From NCBI GenBank assembly GCA_041652575.1, contig JBAZHC010000004.1:124001-188000 (forward strand): a stretch of DNA of 64,000 nucleotides, given 5' to 3'. The DNA comes from Phycisphaerae bacterium (GTDB lineage Bacteria; Planctomycetota; Phycisphaerae; Sedimentisphaerales; UBA12454). Within the stretch, counting starts at the first letter, position 1; each line of letters begins with the position of its first letter. Positions 54,162 to 62,273 of the stretch are shown here, piece after piece. The notes beneath the pieces are model-generated. The model was not told the DNA's origin. It was given only the letters and a program-made list of their open reading frames with translations, and did no database searches. Made by a program: the position numbers and the translations under genes.

Positions 54162-55190
54162 ATGCGACGATTTTCTATCCTGATTCTTGTTTTGTACTTC
54201 GTCCCGCTTGCCGCAGGAGCGAAACTCAATAATGATTCGATTATTCAGATTGCCGGCAACGTTGCCTCGAAGGCAGTCGCTGTTGACCTTTACGATAAAT
54301 ATGAATCTTTTTTCGTAGATTTTGGTGTCCTGAAATTTGCACAGGAGACAAACAACCCGGCCTTGAAAAACAAGGTGATTGAAAATTATGATAAATTTCT
54401 CAAATCAAACACTTTAACTCCAGGCCACGTTGACAAGAACGCCTGTGGAATTTTAGGATTTGAAATATACCTGCAAACCCATGACCCTGCATACCTTGAA
54501 ATACCGTTATCTCTTGCCGATGACGAATGGCTTAATCCGCGGGATGACGGCCTGACAAAATATTCACGTTTCTGGACGGATGATATGTTTATGGTTGCCG
54601 TGCTTCAGATACAGGCGTATAAAGCAACCGGAAAATCCATTTATCTTGACAGAGCCATTATTCAATTGCTTGCTTATGCCGACAAATTACAGCAGCAAAA
54701 CGGCCTATTTCAACATACGACAAAAATTCCTGTTTTCTGGGGAAGAGCAAACGGATGGGCGGCATCGGCGATGACAATTACTCTTCAAAATATGTCTAAA
54801 GAGCATCCAAAGTATGATACGCTGATGAATATTTATAAAAAATTAATGAATGGTATCTTAAAACATCAGGACGGCGACGGCTTATGGCACCAGGTACTTT
54901 TAGACAAAGATAGTTTTCAGGAGACTTCCTGCACTGCGATGTTTACGTATTCGTTTGCAACCGGTGTCAAAAACGGCTGGCTCGATGATTCCTTTAAAAA
55001 TGCCGCGATTAAAGGGTGGAACGGCTTAACAGGCAAAATTGAAAACGGATTGTTAAAAGATGTCTGCTGCGGAACTGATGAGAATAGTTCTTATAATTAT
55101 TATTTAGACAGACCGCGAATTACAGGTGATTTTCATGGCCAGGCCCCTCTTCTTTGGGCTGCGACAGCTCTGCTTCAAATGCACAAATAG
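54162..55190 (+). CDS. GH105/GH88-type unsaturated glucuronyl/galacturonyl hydrolase
   Basis: 342 residues from the ATG at 54162, where AAAGGGA is correctly placed; a GTG at 54138 is the alternative. A signal peptide (MRRF to AAGA) precedes an (alpha/alpha)6 barrel with FWTDDMFMVA, PVFWGRANGWAAS and RITGDFHGQAPLLW, the GH105 catalytic surroundings. GH105 enzymes remove unsaturated galacturonic acid from the ends of rhamnogalacturonan fragments after lyase action, so it belongs with the GH28 and GH127 pectin side of the cluster. It converges on the lacI-type gene. Confidence 0.9.
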   Translation: MRRFSILILVLYFVPLAAGAKLNNDSIIQIAGNVASKAVAVDLYDKYESFFVDFGVLKFAQETNNPALKNKVIENYDKFLKSNTLTPGHVDKNACGILGFEIYLQTHDPAYLEIPLSLADDEWLNPRDDGLTKYSRFWTDDMFMVAVLQIQAYKATGKSIYLDRAIIQLLAYADKLQQQNGLFQHTTKIPVFWGRANGWAASAMTITLQNMSKEHPKYDTLMNIYKKLMNGILKHQDGDGLWHQVLLDKDSFQETSCTAMFTYSFATGVKNGWLDDSFKNAAIKGWNGLTGKIENGLLKDVCCGTDENSSYNYYLDRPRITGDFHGQAPLLWAATALLQMHK

Positions 55191-55247
55191 ATATTTGTTT
55201 AAAGACGAAATCAGGAGTAAGTGCTGTTTTTATTTTCAACTGCCGGG

Positions 55248-56288
55248 TTACGGCGCTTTTGTGCAGGTGCCCATATCTAAAAAATTATAATCCAGCATTA
55301 CCGAAGGTGTGTTTTTCTCTCTCGTCTGCATTTTTTTTATCAGCATAGCAACTGCTTCTCTGCCCATATTTGTTTCAGGCTCAAGCATCGCAGTAGCGGT
55401 CAATCCTATTCTTTGATGCGATTCGCAAGCGAAAGTGAGAACAGACAGGTCTTCGGGTATATGTATATTCAAACGGTTGGCAGCCGTCTGCAAAGACGGT
55501 ATCGAATATGACCAGTATAAAAGCATTGCGGTAGGTCTGTCTTTTTTACTGAGAACATCATAAAACAATTGTGTCTGTTTCTCCATCGTGTCATCGACCC
55601 TGTAACTCGGTGTAATATCCAATACTTCGAGCGAAGCGTTTTTCATTGCACAGGTATAACCTTCCCGTCTTTCAGCAACGCTGTAATGCGCATCTTCCCT
55701 AAGATCGTTGAAGTAAACATTACAGTAGCTGATTCTCTTGTGCCCTAATTTTATCAGGTGTTCTGTAGCTTTTTTCGCCGCGGTAAAACTGTCCGGATAG
55801 ATGGCATTGTACGGCATCTTGTAGTTCATCCAGACTGTAGGCATAGAAGTTTTTGCTATGGCTTTCCTGACCATCGGCGGCAAATCCTGATAATAATTCA
55901 CAATCAGTCCGTCCGCCATTAGAGAGCGAAAGATTTTAGGCATGTCATTGGAATGGCCGGGTTCAGGAATATTGGCCAGCAAAAGATGCATATCCTCTTT
56001 CTCAAGATTTCGGTGTATTTCATTTACTAAATTTTCCGGAAGATAACTTTTCCCAGCCATACCGCTCTGGAGCACGGCTACACAGTGAAATTCCCCTGCT
56101 TTAATGCCAACCGCATAAGCATTTGGTATATATCCCAGTTCCAAAGCAACTTTCTTTACCTTTTCCTGACATTTTTTGCTGATTCTGTATTTATCAGCTT
56201 TTCCGTTCAAAACTCTGGAAACGACAGAGATATCTACCCCTGCCTGATGAGCAATTTCTTTGAGGGTTATTGGCACGGAATTTAGCAT
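55248..56288 (-). CDS. LacI-family transcriptional regulator
   Basis: 346 residues. The N-terminus has the LacI helix-turn-helix TLKEIAHQAGVDISVVSRVLNG (residues 8-29), then the hinge YIPNAYAVGIKAG, with Ile at the position usually Leu, and a periplasmic-binding-like effector domain ending in MGREAVAMLIKKM. It is the only DNA-binding regulator in the polysaccharide region. Its 5' gap with the first pseudopilin gene contains a perfect copy of the 18-bp palindrome, so it is the obvious candidate to bind all six copies and probably autoregulates. The sugar effector is unknown. Confidence 0.9.
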   Translation of the reverse strand: MLNSVPITLKEIAHQAGVDISVVSRVLNGKADKYRISKKCQEKVKKVALELGYIPNAYAVGIKAGEFHCVAVLQSGMAGKSYLPENLVNEIHRNLEKEDMHLLLANIPEPGHSNDMPKIFRSLMADGLIVNYYQDLPPMVRKAIAKTSMPTVWMNYKMPYNAIYPDSFTAAKKATEHLIKLGHKRISYCNVYFNDLREDAHYSVAERREGYTCAMKNASLEVLDITPSYRVDDTMEKQTQLFYDVLSKKDRPTAMLLYWSYSIPSLQTAANRLNIHIPEDLSVLTFACESHQRIGLTATAMLEPETNMGREAVAMLIKKMQTREKNTPSVMLDYNFLDMGTCTKAP

Positions 56289-56514
56289 TTTTTATATCGC
56301 CTAAAAACAAAACATTGCAAATATACTTAGTCGCCATATCTTGTTGTCTGGAGACTTTTACGCATTTTTTTAATATTTTTGCACATTCATATAAAAATGC
56401 AAATTTATTAGTTTTTTTAATTTTACAAAGTTGTTATTTTATTGCAAAATTTATCTTTTCCAATCCAGCCCGATAACACTCCCTTTTTCGAAGCCTGGCA
56501 ATAGACAATTCCAT

Positions 56515-56570
56515 TGCACAAATGTTTGTGCATAAATTTCATTGACAACGAGAAGAAGGATATATACAAT
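56515..56570 (+). promoter_or_regulatory. Perfect operator plus promoter for pseudopilin gene 1
   Basis: TGCACAAATGTTTGTGCA (56515-56532) has perfect 8-base arms around TG. After exactly 9 bases come TTGACA (56542-56547), a 17-base spacer and TACAAT (56565-56570). This is a nearly ideal sigma-70 promoter with the operator centred near -53. The whole leader is duplicated at 57880-58003. Confidence 0.75.
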
Positions 56571-56610
56571 ACGACAAATGATATTTGTATGTGTTTTTAT
56601 GAGCAGGCCA

Positions 56611-57558
56611 ATGGTACAAACAAAACGGCTTTTCGCAGGCGGTTACAGTGTAGGTTTTACGCTCGTAGAGTTGCTTGTGGTCATTTCCATTATAGCATTA
56701 CTTTTAGGGATGCTTCTCCCTGCCTTGAGTAAGGCTCGTGAACAAGGAAGAGCAACGGTTTGTGCAACAAATCTGCGTAACTATGGCCCAGCACTGCTGA
56801 TGTATGCTCAAGACGACAGCAGCGGAAGGTGCCCCTTCAGCTTCAGTTGGCTGTATAAAATGAAAACTATCATGGACGCAAACGCAACTGGTGAATGTCC
56901 TCAAGAGTGCAGATGGCATTTTGACAAACAAAAACCTGATGGTACTTTGTGGCCGTATTTAAAAGCTGCAGATGTTCATATGTGCCCCACATTTAAAAAT
57001 TTAGCCTTTGCCGGCGGACGTAATAAATGTCCAAATAACTCTCAGCATAGAAATCATTTTTACGGTGGAAGTAAATTAATTCCATTCAATCCGAGATATA
57101 GCTATTCGATGAATCGCTGGCTTGGTATGGATTGGATGGGCTATCTTGCCGACCCGAAATTAAAAACAGAACCTTCACTTAAGTTGAGCCGAGTAACCAG
57201 AACAGCTCAATGTTTTGCATTTTCCGAAGAAAATTTGTGGTGCATAAACGGCGGCCGAAGCGGTGTCCCAGACAGCTTTAATCATTCATTAAGAATAGGC
57301 GACACCTTGGTATACAGTAACACTGCTATGGCTAAGACAGACCTGTGGATGTATGCTCTTGATAATGGCGGGGTTCAAGCTAATTTTGCTACCTATCACG
57401 GCGTTTCATCCAGCAAACGCGATGAAGGCAAAGCCAATGTTGTATTTGTGGATGGTCATGTCGCCAGAATAAGGGGACTGGCGGGACGTAATGCCTATAT
57501 GGAGTATGGCAGGCCATTTGATGGGCATGAAAAGCAAAATAATGGAAATATCTGGTAG
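56611..57558 (+). CDS. Pseudopilin-like secreted protein, copy 1 (prepilin N-terminal domain)
   Basis: 315 residues from the ATG at 56611, which aligns with the start of the second copy. Upstream in-frame starts (from 56542) overlap the promoter. GFTLVELLVVISIIALLLGM is the type IV prepilin cleavage and methylation motif (cut before F, Glu at +5), then a soluble domain with LRNYGPALLMYAQDDSS, WLYKM and a C-terminal ANVVFVDGH. This pattern is that of the large planctomycete DUF1559-like/H-X9-DG family. It probably forms or decorates a type II secretion or pilus-like fibre. It is the first of a tandem array under the shared operator. Confidence 0.85.
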   Translation: MVQTKRLFAGGYSVGFTLVELLVVISIIALLLGMLLPALSKAREQGRATVCATNLRNYGPALLMYAQDDSSGRCPFSFSWLYKMKTIMDANATGECPQECRWHFDKQKPDGTLWPYLKAADVHMCPTFKNLAFAGGRNKCPNNSQHRNHFYGGSKLIPFNPRYSYSMNRWLGMDWMGYLADPKLKTEPSLKLSRVTRTAQCFAFSEENLWCINGGRSGVPDSFNHSLRIGDTLVYSNTAMAKTDLWMYALDNGGVQANFATYHGVSSSKRDEGKANVVFVDGHVARIRGLAGRNAYMEYGRPFDGHEKQNNGNIW

Positions 57559-57589
57559 CTTTGCAAATTAGACTGCAAGGATTGGTAAA

Positions 57590-57800
57590 ATGAAAAAAAT
57601 TAAAAAAGCATTTACCCCAGCACTAATTTACAACACTGCTGAACAAGTAAGTTCGAAAGACAACTTACCTCAAAAATTACGGCCCTGCCTTGTTTATATA
57701 CGCCTATGATAGCAGCGACAAAGTACCTTTTACTTTTTCCTGGCTTTACTCGTATCATGAAAAAAGAATATTTGGTAATTTTGGCGATATTTTATCTTTT
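57590..57800 (+). pseudogene. Degenerate third pseudopilin-like gene
   Basis: An ATG at 57590 after GCAAGGA starts MKKIKKAFTP, like the KGFT of the intact copies, but the hydrophobic helix is missing. In another frame (57660 onward) it reads YLKNYGPALFIYAYDSSDK and VPFTFSWLYS, matching the intact proteins at LRNYGPALLMYAQ and PFSFSWLY. Frameshifts and stops end it soon after. The remnant lies between copies 1 and 2, so the locus once held three copies in a row. Confidence 0.8.
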
Positions 57801-57947
57801 TTTCTTTGCTTATTTGTAATTCAAAGCACCTATTGTTGGCATTATATATCCGGCAGGTTGATTACGCGTTTTTGCCGCAAAAATCTCTTTTTTTCAACCA
57901 GCCCTATAATACTCCTGTTTTTGAGATTCAATGCCAGATAATATCGC

Positions 57948-58003
57948 TGCACAAACTTTTGTGCACAAATTACATTGACATCAAAGGGTGGGATAGCTAT
58001 AAT
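57948..58003 (+). promoter_or_regulatory. Perfect operator plus promoter for pseudopilin gene 2
   Basis: TGCACAAACTTTTGTGCA (57948-57965) has perfect 8-base arms around CT. After 9 bases come TTGACA (57975-57980), 17 bases, and TATAAT (57998-58003). The geometry is identical to the promoter at 56515. Confidence 0.75.
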
Positions 58004-58052
58004 ACAATAATTACAATATTTAGCGAATTTATGTTTATTTACAGGTGAGCCA

Positions 58053-58982
58053 ATGAAACAGACAAAATGGTTTCCCAGAGTGGGTTGCGACAAAGGCTTT
58101 ACTCTCGTAGAATTACTGGTAGTCATCTCTGTTATAGCGTTATTATTGGGTATCATGATTCCAGTGTTGAGTGCCGCGCGCGGCAAAGCCCAAACGATTG
58201 TATGCGCATCTAACCTGAGAAATTATGGTCTTGCTTTGCCTATGTACGCTCAGGACAATTCCAACAAATCGCCGTTCATGGTATCATGGCTTTATTCTCA
58301 GGCGACCATTCAAAAAGGTGTGACTGACAGAAAGTGCCCCAAGGAATGCAGGTGGCATTATGACAAAGACGTTCCGGATGGATCTCTTTGGCCATATCTG
58401 AAAAATAAAAATGTTAACCTGTGTCCGACATACAGAAGTTATGCTCTCGTATCCAAATGCGGATATTCGGGACATTCAAAAGCTACGCCGTTTAACCCGA
58501 TATACAGCTATGCGATGAATTGGCATCTCGGTTTCGATTGGGTTTCCTATCTGGGCGGGCAAAAAGTATCTGTGGATGGCCAGTTAACTTCGATTACGTG
58601 GGCTTATGAATTAACGACAAAAATATCTATAGTCAACCGCCCTGCACAGTGTTTTTCCTTTACAGAAGAAAATCCGTGGGTAACTGGTCAAAGAATTGGG
58701 GACGCTCCTAAATGGTATAGCCACGTTGCTTTAAATGACAACGCCTTATGGCTTAATGCAAATGCCGGCTCGTCAACCTTCCCAAATGACGCCACAGATA
58801 ATTTTGCTACATATCACAATGTCACCGGAAGCAGGAAAAATGAAGGAAAGGCAAACGTCGCTTTCGTTGACGGGCATGTTTCTACTGTAAAAGGCTTGGC
58901 AGGATACGACGCTTATATGGAGTATGGAAGGCCATACTCTGGACACAACAAGATAAGAGTCAATGGCACCCCTATCTGGTAA
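58053..58982 (+). CDS. Pseudopilin-like secreted protein, copy 2 (prepilin N-terminal domain)
   Basis: 309 residues, a paralogue of copy 1. It starts MKQTKWFPRVGCDKGFTLVE with the prepilin cleavage site before F, the hydrophobic helix LLVVISVIALLLG, LRNYGLALPMYAQDNS, WLYSQ and the C-terminal ANVAFVDGH. The internal parts differ more than the ends. It ends directly before the leader of the LamG protein and is probably co-transcribed with it. Confidence 0.85.
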   Translation: MKQTKWFPRVGCDKGFTLVELLVVISVIALLLGIMIPVLSAARGKAQTIVCASNLRNYGLALPMYAQDNSNKSPFMVSWLYSQATIQKGVTDRKCPKECRWHYDKDVPDGSLWPYLKNKNVNLCPTYRSYALVSKCGYSGHSKATPFNPIYSYAMNWHLGFDWVSYLGGQKVSVDGQLTSITWAYELTTKISIVNRPAQCFSFTEENPWVTGQRIGDAPKWYSHVALNDNALWLNANAGSSTFPNDATDNFATYHNVTGSRKNEGKANVAFVDGHVSTVKGLAGYDAYMEYGRPYSGHNKIRVNGTPIW

Positions 58983-59057
58983 ATGGTAGTTATCCCGCCA
59001 ATATTTGAGGGTGGCGGTTTTGTATTTAATAAATTAATTCTTCTAAGGAGGTTTAAG

Positions 59058-62000
59058 ATGAAAAATGGATTAACGATTTTCGCAGTTGTTATCCTGACGA
59101 CGACAATGGCAATGGGCGAGTTAGTCGGCTATTGGCCATTAGACGAAGGTACCGGCCTTACTGCTGCTGACTCCTCTGGTCACGGAAAAACCGGCGTTCT
59201 ATACGCAGCAGATAGCAATAATTATCCGGCGTGGATAACCGGCCACAACGGAAGCGGCGGCGCTTTGCAGTTTAACGCCAACACTACCGGCTCTTCAAAC
59301 TGGAATCATGTGGTTGTGGATATAAACACTGCTGATGGCTTGGCAAGTCTTGGCAGAGTGTTTACTGTTGCAGCGTGGGTCAGAAGAGACACCCTGGATT
59401 ATTTAGACTGGCCGAGAATAATTGACACAGATGCCTATGATGTCGAGCTTGCTTTAGACCCTGACGGCGACTCGGCAAGCTGGGATCCGTACGACTATTT
59501 CTATTCCGATGTAAACACTCCATGGGCATTATCTATAGGCCTTGAAAATGACGTACAGAAAACGCTCGGAAGCTGGTATCATCTTGCGATAACCAGTAAC
59601 GGCCAAGTGGTAACAAAATATGTTAACGGTATCGCCGTACACACTACGAGCACACCACTGAATTCTTTACCTGTTGCGACTACAGACTTTTACATAGCGT
59701 CTAAAACCCAGGGCGATGCCTATTTCACAGGCGCTCTGGATGACGTTGCAGTTTGGGCAGGTAAGTATCTGCCGGTATCAGAAATTGCCAAATTGGTAGA
59801 TGGCACTGCAACGCCATTAACAGTAGTTGAGTCGAGTGGAACTGTTGCTCCGGTTTATTATATTGAAACTCCTTTGTATGTCCTTGCTCCGAACCCGGCA
59901 GCATTGAATGTGGATGGAATTCAGATGATGTCGGTGATAAATAATCAGGTCGTGTACAATACTTCCTGGATATTCCCGGAACCAAACAGCCAGCTTGCTA
60001 TTAAACCGTTCGCATGGTTTGTAAAAAATGAAACTAACTACAACAATATACCGGAAGGAGATCTTTCAAAGTATGGTGTTGAGTGGATAGATTCGTCATG
60101 GAATGGTCGCGAGCCGAACATGGCTGTGATGGCTGCATATATTACTCCGGGCATGGTTTATGGTCAGGGTAATTGCTGGTACGAAATTTACTGGCCAACA
60201 TTGTCGTGGTGTAATCATGCATACTTTAGGACAAATATAAGGGTGGCGGCGATTAATGCCCATGGTGCCAGCGTTCGTGTGGCGCTCTATAGCCGCTCTG
60301 CTGATTTGGTGCCTGATATCAACAACCACAGTACATTATTAACTCTTCTTGAAGAAGTGGAATTTCCACTTAACGCAGGTGACCGTGTTTGGCAGCATCT
60401 TGAAATGATTCTTCCTAAGATACTAAGCTCGTCAATGCCTCCGGTTTGGTTTGAAATGGCGATTGTTGGCGGCGACGCAAACACGGTACTTTATATTGAT
60501 AACTTCAGGCCTGATGCACAGGCTGCTGTTACATTAAAAAGTTCCAATTTCGACAAGGACACTTTTATTAATTACGATGATGTTGACTTGTTAGGCGATG
60601 GCTGGCTTGATAGTTCAGGCGCCATGCTGCTTGACCCGAGAAGCGGCGGGTTGCTTGCCAATGGCGATTTTTCAGCTGATAGTCTTTCTGTCCTAATTGA
60701 TGACGCCAACAAAGTGATGAACCCGACAGGCTGGACATTTACAGGAACTGGCGCAGGCGGCTTGATACGTACCGCTAAACGCGGCAGGTTGGGATGGTAT
60801 TTCTCTCAGCCGAATGTAAGTACCATCGGAGGAAATCTTTCAGCTTTCTTAACAGATAAGTCCTCTGGTGACCCAAATGTCCTTGAGCAGACAGCTTCTG
60901 GGACAGTCGCCTCCGGTCAGACTTATTATGCCATGGGATATGTAATGGGCTATAAATACAACGCCGGCAACGACCTTGGTGAGTGGTATAGCTGGAAAGA
61001 TACAGCTACAATGGAAATAGTTGTTGATGGCGTTGTAAAAGCAACAGCCTCTCGTCCATTGTCGAGAAGCATATGGCGTGCTTTATACTGCTCTTATACA
61101 GCGGTTGGCGCAGACGCAGGCAAACCCATAAAGATAAGATTCTCTTACAACAATAGCTATATCAATGTGGCCGGTGATCCATCTGGAGCTATGAATGTCG
61201 GTTATGCATATCTCGGCACAACTATGCCGACTGAATATCCTGAAAAACGTACAAACCTGCTGACCAACGGCGGATTTGAAGACCTGTCTGTTGTTCAAAC
61301 CCAAATACCGACTATGTACACAAGTCTGACTACTTCAGACAATTCAGGTGGCTGGTTTATTAGTGGAATCCCGGCATTGTTCCCTGGTTGGATGTATGAA
61401 GTTCCAACAGGTTATGATATGGCCAATAAGGGTGGAGCCTTCAGTTCTGCTTACTATGGCTCTCCGATACCTACACCTGGTCTTAATGATATTGTTTTAT
61501 ATGCCGGCGGAACCCTTGTCTATGGTCAGATAGTAGGCGCTCTGACATCAGGTACTACTTATTATCTTGATACGGCTTGCGGTGTGCTTATCGAGCCGCA
61601 GACTTGGGGCGCCGTGAGTGTGACGTGGCCAAATCCGGTCCCTAAACTTCATATTGAGCTTTGGAGAATACCGGCCGGCGTAACAGACCCTAATATTATA
61701 CATACAGGTATCACTACGCTTGCATCAGGTTATGTTAAACTTGCTAATGCTGATGTTAACTCAACTGGCGACATTAAATCCACAACGAAATGGCAGATAA
61801 TTGGTACATCCTACACCGCTACTTCTTCCGATACCAATGTGTATGTACGAATTTATGGTACTAACCCGGTTGTTACAGGAACCACATATCCATCGTTTGT
61901 ATTCAGCGATGTTTATCTGTCAACTGCTAAACGACAGATTCAAGGCGGTTCTCTTGTTAGCAATATCGCAGCCGGCACACAGTATGATGTATTAGGTCCT

Positions 62001-62129
62001 TATAACTGCTACCAGGCAGGTCTGATGGGCTATTCAGCTCCTGCAATCGATATTAATGGCGACTGCCTGACAAACTTTGTTGACTTTTCGGTTCTTGCAG
62101 ATGAGTGGCTTGAATTAGGATTTGAATAA
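59058..62129 (+). CDS. Large secreted LamG protein with two dockerin-like segments
   Basis: 1023 residues from the ATG at 59058, which has a perfect AAGGAGG about seven bases upstream; the frame is open from 58983 but without a ribosome site. A signal peptide ends at MAMG. Residues ~22-260 form a LamG/concanavalin-like beta-sandwich (GYWPLDEGTG; LDDVAVWAG). A dockerin-like segment (DKDTFINYDDVDLLGDGWL) lies near 500. Two NGDF/NGGF-type beta-sandwich modules follow (from ~530 and ~735), then a C-terminal dockerin-like segment (DINGDCLTNFVDFSVLADEWL). No catalytic residues are recognised; it may bind glycan or act as a surface scaffold. Operon context: the pseudopilin-like genes. Confidence 0.75.
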   Translation: MKNGLTIFAVVILTTTMAMGELVGYWPLDEGTGLTAADSSGHGKTGVLYAADSNNYPAWITGHNGSGGALQFNANTTGSSNWNHVVVDINTADGLASLGRVFTVAAWVRRDTLDYLDWPRIIDTDAYDVELALDPDGDSASWDPYDYFYSDVNTPWALSIGLENDVQKTLGSWYHLAITSNGQVVTKYVNGIAVHTTSTPLNSLPVATTDFYIASKTQGDAYFTGALDDVAVWAGKYLPVSEIAKLVDGTATPLTVVESSGTVAPVYYIETPLYVLAPNPAALNVDGIQMMSVINNQVVYNTSWIFPEPNSQLAIKPFAWFVKNETNYNNIPEGDLSKYGVEWIDSSWNGREPNMAVMAAYITPGMVYGQGNCWYEIYWPTLSWCNHAYFRTNIRVAAINAHGASVRVALYSRSADLVPDINNHSTLLTLLEEVEFPLNAGDRVWQHLEMILPKILSSSMPPVWFEMAIVGGDANTVLYIDNFRPDAQAAVTLKSSNFDKDTFINYDDVDLLGDGWLDSSGAMLLDPRSGGLLANGDFSADSLSVLIDDANKVMNPTGWTFTGTGAGGLIRTAKRGRLGWYFSQPNVSTIGGNLSAFLTDKSSGDPNVLEQTASGTVASGQTYYAMGYVMGYKYNAGNDLGEWYSWKDTATMEIVVDGVVKATASRPLSRSIWRALYCSYTAVGADAGKPIKIRFSYNNSYINVAGDPSGAMNVGYAYLGTTMPTEYPEKRTNLLTNGGFEDLSVVQTQIPTMYTSLTTSDNSGGWFISGIPALFPGWMYEVPTGYDMANKGGAFSSAYYGSPIPTPGLNDIVLYAGGTLVYGQIVGALTSGTTYYLDTACGVLIEPQTWGAVSVTWPNPVPKLHIELWRIPAGVTDPNIIHTGITTLASGYVKLANADVNSTGDIKSTTKWQIIGTSYTATSSDTNVYVRIYGTNPVVTGTTYPSFVFSDVYLSTAKRQIQGGSLVSNIAAGTQYDVLGPYNCYQAGLMGYSAPAIDINGDCLTNFVDFSVLADEWLELGFE

Positions 62130-62144
62130 TAAGTGAATAGTAAA

Positions 62145-62174
62145 ATTTGCGGCGGTGTCAAAACCGCCGCAAAT
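62145..62174 (+). terminator. Strong hairpin after the LamG gene
   Basis: ATTTGCGGCGGT and ACCGCCGCAAAT are a perfect 12-bp stem around a 6-base loop (GTCAAA), 16 bases past the LamG stop. There is no T-run, but the stability and place suggest transcription end or mRNA 3' protection. Confidence 0.6.
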
Positions 62175-62273
62175 TCCTGATAGCGATCTTTAACATGAAG
62201 AGTTAGAAGATCAAACGCAAGTCAGGGATGGACGCTTTTTCAGGTAAGTAATTTTGGAGTAGGTAAGAAAAGG

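Noticed and set aside
55183..55200. TGCACAAAT half-site after GH105
   Set aside because: Only one arm matches; it overlaps the GH105 stop and there is no promoter nearby.
56542..56610. Upstream starts for the first pseudopilin gene
   Set aside because: They fall on the -35/-10 region and have no counterpart in the paralogue at 58053, whose start aligns with 56611.
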